From UBA12545 sp051024685 (lineage in GTDB: Bacteria; Bacillota; DSM-521; Neomoorellales; Neomoorellaceae), in NCBI GenBank assembly GCA_051024685.1, contig JAZHPA010000062.1, forward strand, positions 1 through 14,922: DNA of 14,922 nucleotides, given 5' to 3'. The position numbers were made by a program, and so were the translations under genes. Positions 1 through 7,222 of this stretch are shown here, piece after piece. How positions within the stretch are numbered: position 1 is the first letter of the stretch; the number at the start of each line of letters is the position of its first letter. Under the pieces are notes generated by a model. That model was given only the letters and a program-made list of their open reading frames with translations. It had not been told where the DNA came from and ran no database searches.

Positions 1-220
1 AGCCTGCCGGAGCCTTGAGCCAAGCGCTAGTTTGGTCCGCGAGGGTTTTTGGAGCGAGCGAAAGCCAAGCAGGCCCGAGCTCGAAAGTGGGGATACGCCA
101 GATTTGGCCCGGGAATTTTTCTCGCGGCAAAGGAGGTTTTGCTGCCAGCCGAACCGAATTATAATAACATGGAAGTGCAGATCAGCCAAATACAGCAGTT
201 AAAAGGAGGCCCTCCCGGCC
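1..220. other. Region upstream of ddl, no gene recognised
   Basis: Reading from base 1, the first codons (Ser-Leu-Pro-Glu-Pro) end in TGA at 16-18. This could be the last residues of an upstream gene, but five codons cannot prove it. The rest shows no recognisable protein; an open frame that begins near 49 overlaps ddl in another frame and has no family features. Promoter-like elements for ddl lie at 134-165. Confidence 0.4.
134..165 (+). promoter_or_regulatory. Promoter of ddl (SigA-like, with overlapping SigH-like elements)
   Basis: TTTTGC (137-142), a 17-base spacer and a perfect TATAAT (160-165) make a good SigA-type promoter about 55 bases before the ddl start. On the same stretch, AGGTTTT (134-140) and CCGAAT (154-159) resemble a SigH promoter (AGGAWWT and GAAT, normally about 21 bases apart; here 22, with AGGT for AGGA). 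The SigA reading is the better match; the SigH reading is tentative. Confidence 0.5.
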
Positions 221-1159
221 GTGAAGATTGCAGTTCTCATGGGCGGCCCTTCCAGCGAAAGAGAAATATCCCTGAAGAGCGGAGAAGCCGTTTACCAGGC
301 CCTTTTGAGCAAGGGGCATGAAGCTTATAAACTGGACTTAGCCCCTACCACCGCTTCCGAGCTTCTGGCTTCCAGGCCGGATTTAGTTTTTATTGCTCTC
401 CACGGCAAGCCCGGTGAGGACGGGTCGGTGCAGGGCATGCTGGAGGTACTGGGCATCCCTTACACCGGCAGCGGGGTGCTGGCCAGCGCCCTTACCATAG
501 ATAAAATTATCACCAAACGCTTGTTGCAACAGGCCAACATCCCCACCGCCCCTTTTTTGGTCTTTACCGCCAAGGAATGCCGGCGAGGGGCCTTATCCGC
601 TACCCTGGACCAGATTCACCGGAAACTGGGATTGCCGGTGGTCGTTAAAGCGCCCACCCAGGGATCTACCATCGGCACTTATATCGTGCGCTCCCCCGAG
701 GAAATGGAAACGGCCCTGGCCGGGGCCCTGCAGTATGATGATCGGGTTCTGGTGGAGAAGTTCCTGCCCGGCCCGGAAGTGACGGCGGCAGTTCTGGGCA
801 ACGAGGTGCCCCAGGTGTTGCCCCTCATTGAAATCGTATCCCATACCGGCTTCTACGATTACAGGGCCAAATATACGCCCGGATTGAGCGACCACCTCAT
901 CCCGCCGCGGCTACCCCAGGAGGTACAGGAAGAAACTATCCGGCTGGCCGCCGAGACGTATAAACTACTGGGCTGCCGCGGTTTTGCCCGGGTAGATTTT
1001 ATTGTGGCCGGAGGGCGCCACCCGCATGTGCTGGAGGTTAACAGCGTACCGGGGTTGACGGCCACCAGCCTGGTACCGGACGCGGCCAGGGCTGCCGGCT
1101 ATTCCTTCCCCGACTTGATCCAAAAAATCGTGGACCTGGCCCTGGAAAAGCCGATTTAA
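221..1159 (+). CDS. ddl: D-alanine--D-alanine ligase
   Basis: This 312-residue cytoplasmic ATP-grasp enzyme joins two D-alanines for the peptidoglycan precursor. The N-terminus carries the family motif MGGPSSEREISLKSG (7-21), followed by ALHGKPGEDGSVQG (59-72) and GIPYTGSG (78-85). The omega-loop signature GFYDYRAKY keeps the tyrosine typical of D-Ala-D-Ala ligases rather than the histidine of VanA-type D-Ala-D-Lac ligases. The C-terminal EVNSVPGLTATS (about 272-283) is the nucleotide/metal and second D-Ala binding region. The length matches the family. The start is a GTG at 221, with AAAAGGAGG at 201-209, and the family N-terminus (KIAVLMGG) begins right there. No frame defects are seen. It stands as the first gene of the visible block, with its own promoter. 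Confidence 0.96.
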   Translation: MKIAVLMGGPSSEREISLKSGEAVYQALLSKGHEAYKLDLAPTTASELLASRPDLVFIALHGKPGEDGSVQGMLEVLGIPYTGSGVLASALTIDKIITKRLLQQANIPTAPFLVFTAKECRRGALSATLDQIHRKLGLPVVVKAPTQGSTIGTYIVRSPEEMETALAGALQYDDRVLVEKFLPGPEVTAAVLGNEVPQVLPLIEIVSHTGFYDYRAKYTPGLSDHLIPPRLPQEVQEETIRLAAETYKLLGCRGFARVDFIVAGGRHPHVLEVNSVPGLTATSLVPDAARAAGYSFPDLIQKIVDLALEKPI

Positions 1160-1166
1160 GGCTTAA

Positions 1167-1194
1167 TTTTGCTCCCAGGGACAAATGCTAATAT
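1167..1194 (+). promoter_or_regulatory. Possible promoter before the ABC-class ATPase gene
   Basis: TTTTGC (1167-1172) and TAATAT (1189-1194) are separated by 16 bases in the 83-base gap after ddl. The -35 hexamer is identical to that of the ddl promoter, but the -10 is only a fair match. The 40 or so bases between it and the start codon would be the leader. Confidence 0.35.
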
Positions 1195-1242
1195 AGACCT
1201 GCTTTATTTGCGCATTTTCAAGGTTGAGGACTGAGGAAAGCA

Positions 1243-2961
1243 ATGAAAAACAGAGAACAGCTTCTGCGCCTGCTGAACGTTCTGGACGGTAAAGGCTACA
1301 AGGCATATAAAGATCTCTACGGCGGTTATGCCCTGGGTGATTTTACCCTCTATTTTGATCACATCCAGGGGGACCCCTTCGCCAGCCCCTCGCGCATTCG
1401 GGTGCGGGTGGAGCAGGATAAGGCTGCCTGGCCGCCGGAACTCTGGGCCTTTAAAATCCGCCGGGTGGCCCTGGAAGATTTCCTGGCCCGGCGGGTGGCC
1501 AGGGCCATTGCCGCCCTGGGGCCCCGGCGGCGGGGAACAGGGAAGAGCGGCTTAATCAGCATTGATAGCGGAGGGCAGGAGATCCTGCCGCGCACGGCCA
1601 TGGTGATCACCCCCCACTACATTGAGGCCCGGCTGTCCGTAGGGCTGCCGGCCCGGGGACGTACCATCACGGGGCGGGAGGCCGCGGACATGCTGCTGGG
1701 CGACCTACCCCGGGTCGTGGAGGCCAGCCTCTTTTGTCGCGGCCCCCAGGATGTCCAGGCCGCCAGTCATCATGTGGCGGTGGCCGAAGATCAGGAGGCT
1801 TTAAGGGAACAGCTGGCGCCGGCCGGGCTGGTGGCCTTTGTGGGCAATGGAGCCATTCTGCCCCGGCGCAGCGGTGTGAGTCAATTACCCCTTCCCGCCT
1901 CGCAAGCTGTACCCTTTGTTGCTCCGCCATCCCTGGAAGTGGAGCTGGAAGCGCCCCATGCCGGCAGGGTAAGGGGCATGGGTATCCCGAAAGGAATAAC
2001 CCTCATTGTGGGCGGCGGTTTTCACGGCAAGTCCACTCTTCTGCGGGCCCTTGAGCGCGGGGTATACAATCACATCCCCGGTGACGGCCGGGAAATGGTG
2101 GTTACGGTGGCGGACGCAGTCAAGATTCGGGCGGAGGACGGACGCCGGGTGGAAAAAGTGGATATCAGCCCTTTTATCAATAACTTACCCTACGGCCAGG
2201 ACACTACTTCCTTTTCCACCGAGGACGCCAGCGGAAGCACCTCCCAAGCGGCCAACATCATCGAGGCCCTGGAAATAGGTACCAGCCTGCTGCTCCTGGA
2301 CGAGGATACCAGCGCTACTAATTTCATGATCCGAGATGAGCGGATGCAGCAACTGGTGGCCAAGGAGAAGGAACCCATCACTCCCTTCATTGATCGCGTC
2401 CAGCAGCTGAAGGAGATGGGGATATCTACGATTATCGTGGTGGGGGGCTCTGGGGATTACTTCGATGTAGCGGACACGGTCATTATGATGGATGCCTACC
2501 TTCCAAAGGACGTTACCGCCCGAGCTAAAGAAATTGCCCGGCGGCTGGCCACCAACCGGCAGCGTGAGGGAGGGGATTTCGGAAGCGTGCGCCACCGGGT
2601 ACCCTTAAGGGAGAGCTTCAACCCCTCCCGCGGGGGCAGGACTAAAATCAGGGCCCACGGGGTGGACGAAATCACCTTTGGGTATGAAGACATCGATTTA
2701 ACCTACGTGGAGCAGCTGGTAGACCCCTCCCAGACCCGCGCCATAGGCGATATAATCCGGTACCTGGCCGAGAGATACTGCGACAACCGGCGTACCCTCC
2801 GGGAGCTCATCACTATGGTCTTGCGGGACATAGAGGCTAAGGGTCTAGACGTAATCTCGCCGTTCTACGGGCAACATCCGGGAGATTACTCTTACCCTCG
2901 GGCCCAGGAAATTGCCGCGGCCATTAACCGCTTGCGAACCCTAAAGGTGACGCTAAAATAG
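1243..2961 (+). CDS. Predicted ATPase of the ABC class (COG3044 / ABC_ATPase family)
   Basis: This 572-residue soluble protein belongs to a widespread but poorly understood P-loop family, not to a transport ABC system. No membrane segments are seen. An N-terminal domain of about 240 residues (with AYKDLYGGYALGDFTLYFDH near the start) precedes the ATPase core. The core has Walker A GGGFHGKST (258-265), an ABC-signature-like stretch with SGSTSQAANI (330-339), and Walker B LLLLDEDTSATNF (349-361). It also has a switch-like IIVVGGSGDYFDVADTVIMMD segment (397-417). A C-terminal domain of about 150 residues follows. Members have sometimes been mislabelled isopentenyl-diphosphate delta-isomerase; nothing here supports that. 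The ATG at 1243 is preceded by GAGGAAAG (1233-1240). Substrate and cellular role are unknown, and the neighbours (cell wall, histidine kinase, nucleotide reduction) do not settle it. Confidence 0.88.
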   Translation: MKNREQLLRLLNVLDGKGYKAYKDLYGGYALGDFTLYFDHIQGDPFASPSRIRVRVEQDKAAWPPELWAFKIRRVALEDFLARRVARAIAALGPRRRGTGKSGLISIDSGGQEILPRTAMVITPHYIEARLSVGLPARGRTITGREAADMLLGDLPRVVEASLFCRGPQDVQAASHHVAVAEDQEALREQLAPAGLVAFVGNGAILPRRSGVSQLPLPASQAVPFVAPPSLEVELEAPHAGRVRGMGIPKGITLIVGGGFHGKSTLLRALERGVYNHIPGDGREMVVTVADAVKIRAEDGRRVEKVDISPFINNLPYGQDTTSFSTEDASGSTSQAANIIEALEIGTSLLLLDEDTSATNFMIRDERMQQLVAKEKEPITPFIDRVQQLKEMGISTIIVVGGSGDYFDVADTVIMMDAYLPKDVTARAKEIARRLATNRQREGGDFGSVRHRVPLRESFNPSRGGRTKIRAHGVDEITFGYEDIDLTYVEQLVDPSQTRAIGDIIRYLAERYCDNRRTLRELITMVLRDIEAKGLDVISPFYGQHPGDYSYPRAQEIAAAINRLRTLKVTLK

Positions 2962-2984
2962 TTTTTGCGAGGAGATGGCCAGGC

Positions 2985-3012
2985 AGGAAAATCCCCCCTT
3001 TTGTGGAAGTGA
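2985..3012 (+). promoter_or_regulatory. SigH-like promoter before the histidine kinase
   Basis: AGGAAAA (2985-2991) and GGAAGTG (3005-3011) match the Bacillus SigH consensus (AGGAWWT and RNNGAATWW). The distance from AGGA to GAAG is exactly 21 bases, as in spoVG. The only core mismatch is GAAG for GAAT. The location, just after the ATPase stop and about 40 bases before the kinase start, suits a promoter. SigH control would place the kinase in the stationary-phase and sporulation regulon, which is an inference. Confidence 0.5.
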
Positions 3013-3052
3013 TATTGGTTAGGAGTGCGGGAACTCACGGGGGTCGAAAAAT

Positions 3053-3760
3053 ATGAGCAACTCCTTTGATAACGTGGATGAACGTACGTATTTAAGGGAG
3101 AAGCTGGCCATGGTGGGGGAACTGGCCGCGGGAATGGCCCACGAAATCCGCAATCCCCTCACTTCCATTCGGGGCTTTTTGCAGCTTCTGCAGGGAAAAT
3201 ACGACCGTCAGGGGCCGGAGCAGCAATACTTCCAGATCATGCTGGAAGAACTGGACCGCATCAACCGTATTATTAAGGAGTTTCTCTCCCTGGCCCGACC
3301 TTCTCAACCCCAACTAAAAATAGCCGATATTAATGAGTTGATATCCGAGGCTCTGCTTTTGGCCGAACAGGAGGCCTTGATGAACGAGGTTGTGTTGGAG
3401 TTTGATAAGGGGGAAGGTTTGCCTCTGCTCTTCCTGGACCCGCTCCAAATCAAGCAGGTCATACTGAATCTGGTTTCCAACGCCATCCACGCCGCCGGAC
3501 CGAAAGGCTACATAAAGGTATGGAGCCTGCATGAGAAGGAGAAAAGAATGGTGATCATTGGCGTTGAGGATAACGGGCCGGGTATCCCGCCGGACAAGCT
3601 GGAGCAGATTTTTGAACCTTTTTATACCACCAAAGATCACGGTACCGGTCTGGGGCTTACCTTGAGCCAGCGAATTGTTGAAGGCCACGGTGGAAAAATA
3701 GAGGTAACCAGCCGGGTGGGCGAGGGAAGTTGTTTTAAAGTTTGTCTTCCTTTGCCATAA
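3053..3760 (+). CDS. Soluble sensor histidine kinase (HisKA + HATPase_c), sporulation-kinase-like
   Basis: This 235-residue two-component kinase would autophosphorylate on His30 and pass phosphate to a response regulator. HisKA comes first, with an H-box GMAHEIRNPLTSIRGF (27-42). HATPase_c follows, with an N-box around QVILNLVSNAIHAAG (135-149), a G1 box VEDNGPGIP (171-179), an F-box FEPFYTTK (187-194) and a G2 box GTGLGLTLS (197-205). There is no transmembrane or PAS sensor domain, only about 15 residues before the dimerisation helix. Any signal must therefore come from a partner or a very short N-terminus. No response regulator lies beside it, so it is an orphan kinase, as sporulation kinases feeding Spo0F/Spo0A often are. 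The ATG at 3053 has only a weak G-rich ribosome site (3039-3043); an in-frame TAG at 3020-3022 excludes a longer start. The target is not known. Confidence 0.92.
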   Translation: MSNSFDNVDERTYLREKLAMVGELAAGMAHEIRNPLTSIRGFLQLLQGKYDRQGPEQQYFQIMLEELDRINRIIKEFLSLARPSQPQLKIADINELISEALLLAEQEALMNEVVLEFDKGEGLPLLFLDPLQIKQVILNLVSNAIHAAGPKGYIKVWSLHEKEKRMVIIGVEDNGPGIPPDKLEQIFEPFYTTKDHGTGLGLTLSQRIVEGHGGKIEVTSRVGEGSCFKVCLPLP

Positions 3761-3779
3761 TATCCATTTAGTGGATATT
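3759..3779. repeat. Perfect 8-bp inverted repeat before nrdJ
   Basis: AATATCCA (3759-3766) and TGGATATT (3772-3779) are perfect inverted arms around the 5-base spacer TTTAG. The repeat begins inside the kinase stop codon and lies about 35 bases before the nrdJ start. It could be an operator or part of the DnaA-box cluster that follows. It does not fit the NrdR-box consensus, and it lacks the GC stem and T-run of an intrinsic terminator. Confidence 0.7.
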
Positions 3780-3799
3780 GTGGATAAATCTGTAGATAA
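3770..3799 (-). promoter_or_regulatory. Cluster of DnaA-box-like 9-mers upstream of nrdJ
   Basis: TGTGGATAA at 3779-3787 is the exact reverse complement of the consensus DnaA box TTATCCACA. TGTAGATAA at 3791-3799 differs by one base, and AGTGGATAT at 3770-3778 by two. All three face the same way. DnaA binding upstream of ribonucleotide reductase genes is established in E. coli (nrdAB) and reported in B. subtilis. Here the sites overlap the likely promoter zone of nrdJ, which suggests coupling of dNTP supply to replication initiation. Function is inferred. Confidence 0.5.
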
Positions 3800-3814
3800 T
3801 TTGGAGGAAGAATT

Positions 3815-6800
3815 ATGCAGCTCACGGATAATGCCCGCTTAATTTTGGAAAAAAGATACTTGCGTAAGGAAAACGGGGTGCCTGTGGAGACGCCAGAGGA
3901 AATGTTCCTGCGGGTGGCCCGGGCGGTAGCCGGTGCCGAAAAACAGTTGGACCCTCATTTCCCCCCTGAAAAGCTGGAGGAGTATGCCCAGCGGTTTTAT
4001 GAGCTCATGGTGAGTTTCGACTTTCTGCCCAACAGCCCCACTCTCATGAATGCGGGCCGTCCCCTGGGCCAGCTCTCGGCCTGTTTCGTTTTGCCGGTGG
4101 AAGACAGCATGGAAGCCATTTTTACGGCCCTTAAACATGCAGCCTTAATCCATAAAAGCGGGGGCGGTACCGGCTTTTCTTTTTCCCGCTTACGCCCTAA
4201 AAATAGCCTGGTGCGTTCCACCGGGGGGTTGGCCTCGGGACCCGTTTCCTTTATGAAGGTATTCAATGCGGCCACGGAAGCCATAAAACAGGGCGGGACC
4301 CGGCGCGGCGCCAACATGGGCATTTTAAGGGTGGACCATCCCGATATCCTGGAGTTCATTTCCTGCAAAGAAAACAATAATGAGCTCACCAACTTCAATA
4401 TTTCCGTGGGATTAACGAAAGAATTCATGGAAGCGGTAGCCAAGGATGATTACTATGAACTGAAATTTGGGGGCACAGTGTACCAGAAGCTGAAGGCCCG
4501 CGAAGTATTCGATAAAATTGTCAGCCATGCCTGGGCCAACGGGGAGCCGGGTATCGTATTTCTGGACCGCTTGAACGAAGGCAACCCCACCCCTGAGCTG
4601 GGAGAAATCGAAGCCACCAACCCTTGCGTGACAGGTGATACGTGGGTGACAACCAGCGAGGGCCCCCGCCAAGTGCGCGAGCTGGTGGGCCGGCCCTTTG
4701 AAGCGGTGGTGAATGGGATACCCTATCCCTCAGGCGAGGTAGGCTTTTTCCAGACGGGAATAAAACCCATCGTCAGGCTGCGTACGCGGGAAGGTTACAC
4801 CCTGCGCTTGACCTTGGACCACCGGGTCTTACGCGTAGTTGACCGGACGCGCTACCGTATCAGTTCCGAGTGGGTACAGGTCAAAGACCTGAAACCCGGG
4901 GACCAGATTCTCCTCCATAACCACCGGTCGCTGGCCGGCTGGCCCGGTGAGCTGACCGAGGGTGAAGGGTACCTGCTCGGCCTTCTGGTGGGAGATGGAG
5001 TGCTGAAAAAAGAGACGGCTGTTCTCTCGGTCTGGATACGGGAACAAGCAATCCACGGCTTTCCCCAAGGAAGCGGAGCCTTTTCGGTCATGGAGCTGGC
5101 CTTAAGGTATACAGCAGACCTACCTCACCGTTCCGACTTCCGGGGCTGGTCCCCCATTAAAGGGCGCGGCGAATTCCGCCTCAAATCGGCTGGCCTCAAA
5201 GCTCTAGCCGAGCGCATGGGCCTGCGCCCGGGCAGGAAGACCGTTACCCCCGAAATAGAACGCGCTTCATCAGACGGTTACCGGGGCTTCTTGCGCGGCC
5301 TTTTCGACTGCGATGGCTCGGTGCAGGGAAGTCAAGAAAAGGGTGTTAGCATTCGCCTTGCTCAAAGCGATCTAGAGCTCCTGCAGGCCGTCCAGCGCAT
5401 GCTTCTCCGTTTAGGGATTGTAAGCACCATATATGAGGAGCGGCGCCCGGCCGGTAGTAGACCCATGCCAGATGGCAGGGGGAATAAACGCGAGTATAAT
5501 GTAAAGGCGCAGCATGAGCTGGTTATCACTGGGGATAACCTGGTTATTTTTGCCGAAAGGATCGGCTTCGGCGACAGGGAAAAGGCGCAGAAACTCAGCA
5601 CCCTTCTGGCAGCTTACCGGCGTAAGATGAACCGCGAGAGGTTCGTAGCCACAGTTTTGTCCGTGGAGGACGATGGGGTAGAGGAGGTATACGATGTTCA
5701 AGTTCCCGGTATCAACGCTTTCGATGCCAGCGGGATCTATGCCCATAACTGCGGTGAGCAACCTCTCCTCCCTTACGAAGCCTGTAACTTAGGCTCCATT
5801 AACCTTTCCCACATGGTGGATGAAGGAAAAATTTTGTGGGACAAGCTGGCCAAGACCGTTTACTGGTCGGTGCGCTTTTTGGATAATGTAATCGAAATCA
5901 ACCAATTCCCCATCGATAAAATTACCGAAATGGTGCGGGGCAACCGCAAGATAGGCCTGGGAGTCATGGGATGGGCCGATATGCTCTTTAAGCTGCGCAT
6001 ACCCTATGACTCCGAAGAAGCCGTGGATTTAGGCGAGAAGGTCATGTCCTTTATTCAGGCGGAGGCTGTCAAGGCTTCTCAAAGCCTGGCCGAGGAAAGG
6101 GGCAGCTTCCCCAATATCGAGAAAAGCATTTACCGCGGCACCAAGCGCCGCAACGCCACCTGTACCACCATTGCGCCTACGGGAACCATCAGCATGATTG
6201 CGGGCACCACTTCCGGGATCGAACCGGTCTTTGCTCTGGCCTATACCAAGAATGTCCTGGATGGGGAAAGCTTGCTCGAAGTCAATCCGGTTTTGGAAGA
6301 ATATATTCGCACCCATTTCTCTCCGGAGGAAGCCCGGGATATTATCCGGCGGGTGGCCGCCAGCGGCAGCGTCCAGGATATAGCGGAAATACCCCTCGAT
6401 ATAAGGCGGGTTTTTGTAACCGCCCTGGAAATTGCCCCCGAGTGGCATATCCGCATGCAGGCTGCTTTCCAGAAATTTACGGATAACGCGGTTTCCAAAA
6501 CCGTCAATTTCCCTCCTACCGCTACCAAAGAAGATGTGCGCCGGGTCTATGAGCTGGCTTACCAGTTGGGGTGTAAGGGAGTTACGGTTTACCGTTCCGG
6601 GAGCCGTGAACAGGAGGTTTTGGTAACCGGCGCTCAAGCCAAAAGTAATAAAGAAGGGGCCAAGGGGAAGGATAAGACCTACCCCCGGCCGCGCCCCAAG
6701 CGCACCATAGGAGTGACCGAACAGGTTAAAACCGGCTGTGGAAAGATGTATATTACCGTCAACTACGACCAGGAAGGGTTGATCGAGACCTTTATCACCA

Positions 6801-7222
6801 CCGGTTCCTCCGGGGGGTGCAGCGGCTTTACCGAGGGTGTAAGCCGGCTCATTTCCCTGGCTCTGCGGGCCAATATTGCCCCGGAAGCCATCATCGACCA
6901 GCTCACTTCGGTAAGCTGCCCCAATTTCTTGCGGCGCCGGGCTACGGATAAAGGTATCGTCGGCAAGTCCTGCCCGGACATCATCGGCCGGGTCCTGGCC
7001 CGGGAGCTTAAAAACTGGCAACAATTCGGCCCCAATTTGGAAGCCAATATAGCCGCGGCTTGGGAAGAAATCAGCGCGACTTTGGAAAACTGCAGGCAGG
7101 AAAACGGTCAGCCCAGCGAAGAAGAACTTATTAGAAAGGGTATCTGCCCCGAATGCGGCTCCCGCCTCTGTTACCAGGAAGGATGCGTTACCTGTAGCTG
7201 CGGTTTTAGTAAATGCGGGTAA
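3815..7222 (+). CDS. nrdJ: Adenosylcobalamin-dependent (class II) ribonucleoside reductase with an intein
   Basis: The 1135-residue precursor makes deoxyribonucleotides through an AdoCbl-generated thiyl radical. Removing the intein (271-645) leaves 760 residues, a normal NrdJ length. By comparison with Thermotoga maritima NrdJ, C90 (LSACFVLPV) and C657 (EACNLGS) form the reducing pair, C646 (NPCGE after splicing) is the thiyl-radical cysteine, and N269 and E648 are its partners. The phosphate-binding segment PTGTIS and the C-terminal TSCPD domain (with SCPNFLRRRATDKG) are present. The tail ends in a cysteine-rich region with CPECG and TCSCGFSKC, the expected redox/zinc motifs. The ATG at 3815 follows GGAGG at 3803-3807. 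No cobalamin riboswitch fits in the 54-base leader. The stop overlaps the next gene's start region. Confidence 0.96.
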   Translation: MQLTDNARLILEKRYLRKENGVPVETPEEMFLRVARAVAGAEKQLDPHFPPEKLEEYAQRFYELMVSFDFLPNSPTLMNAGRPLGQLSACFVLPVEDSMEAIFTALKHAALIHKSGGGTGFSFSRLRPKNSLVRSTGGLASGPVSFMKVFNAATEAIKQGGTRRGANMGILRVDHPDILEFISCKENNNELTNFNISVGLTKEFMEAVAKDDYYELKFGGTVYQKLKAREVFDKIVSHAWANGEPGIVFLDRLNEGNPTPELGEIEATNPCVTGDTWVTTSEGPRQVRELVGRPFEAVVNGIPYPSGEVGFFQTGIKPIVRLRTREGYTLRLTLDHRVLRVVDRTRYRISSEWVQVKDLKPGDQILLHNHRSLAGWPGELTEGEGYLLGLLVGDGVLKKETAVLSVWIREQAIHGFPQGSGAFSVMELALRYTADLPHRSDFRGWSPIKGRGEFRLKSAGLKALAERMGLRPGRKTVTPEIERASSDGYRGFLRGLFDCDGSVQGSQEKGVSIRLAQSDLELLQAVQRMLLRLGIVSTIYEERRPAGSRPMPDGRGNKREYNVKAQHELVITGDNLVIFAERIGFGDREKAQKLSTLLAAYRRKMNRERFVATVLSVEDDGVEEVYDVQVPGINAFDASGIYAHNCGEQPLLPYEACNLGSINLSHMVDEGKILWDKLAKTVYWSVRFLDNVIEINQFPIDKITEMVRGNRKIGLGVMGWADMLFKLRIPYDSEEAVDLGEKVMSFIQAEAVKASQSLAEERGSFPNIEKSIYRGTKRRNATCTTIAPTGTISMIAGTTSGIEPVFALAYTKNVLDGESLLEVNPVLEEYIRTHFSPEEARDIIRRVAASGSVQDIAEIPLDIRRVFVTALEIAPEWHIRMQAAFQKFTDNAVSKTVNFPPTATKEDVRRVYELAYQLGCKGVTVYRSGSREQEVLVTGAQAKSNKEGAKGKDKTYPRPRPKRTIGVTEQVKTGCGKMYITVNYDQEGLIETFITTGSSGGCSGFTEGVSRLISLALRANIAPEAIIDQLTSVSCPNFLRRRATDKGIVGKSCPDIIGRVLARELKNWQQFGPNLEANIAAAWEEISATLENCRQENGQPSEEELIRKGICPECGSRLCYQEGCVTCSCGFSKCG
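4625..5749 (+). other. Intein with LAGLIDADG homing endonuclease inside NrdJ
   Basis: The in-frame insert of 375 residues (271-645 of the precursor) interrupts the conserved NPCGEQPLLPYEACNLGS region. Block A starts with the nucleophile Cys (CVTGDTWVTTSEG); block B has TLDHRVLRV with the TxxH motif. LLGLLVGDGV and FLRGLFDCDGSV are the two LAGLIDADG helices with their acidic residues, so the homing endonuclease looks intact. Block F is VYDVQVPGINAFDASG, and block G is GIYAHN followed by Cys646 as the +1 nucleophile. All splicing residues (C1, block B T and H, penultimate His, terminal Asn, +1 Cys) are present, so splicing should be functional. The exact ends follow from the extein motif and are firm. 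Codon use and GC look like the host gene. Confidence 0.95.

Noticed and set aside
49..321. 90-residue plus-strand frame overlapping the ddl start
   Set aside because: It runs out of frame into ddl, has a basic low-complexity composition and no family features; ddl has the ribosome site and conserved start.
3761..3814. Cobalamin riboswitch or NrdR box before the B12-dependent reductase
   Set aside because: The leader is only 54 bases, far too short for a cobalamin riboswitch, and the repeats do not fit the NrdR-box consensus.
6029..7024. Long minus-strand frame (331 residues) inside nrdJ
   Set aside because: It is the antisense shadow of a strongly conserved part of nrdJ; GC-rich genes often leave such open frames, and no motif or ribosome site was seen.
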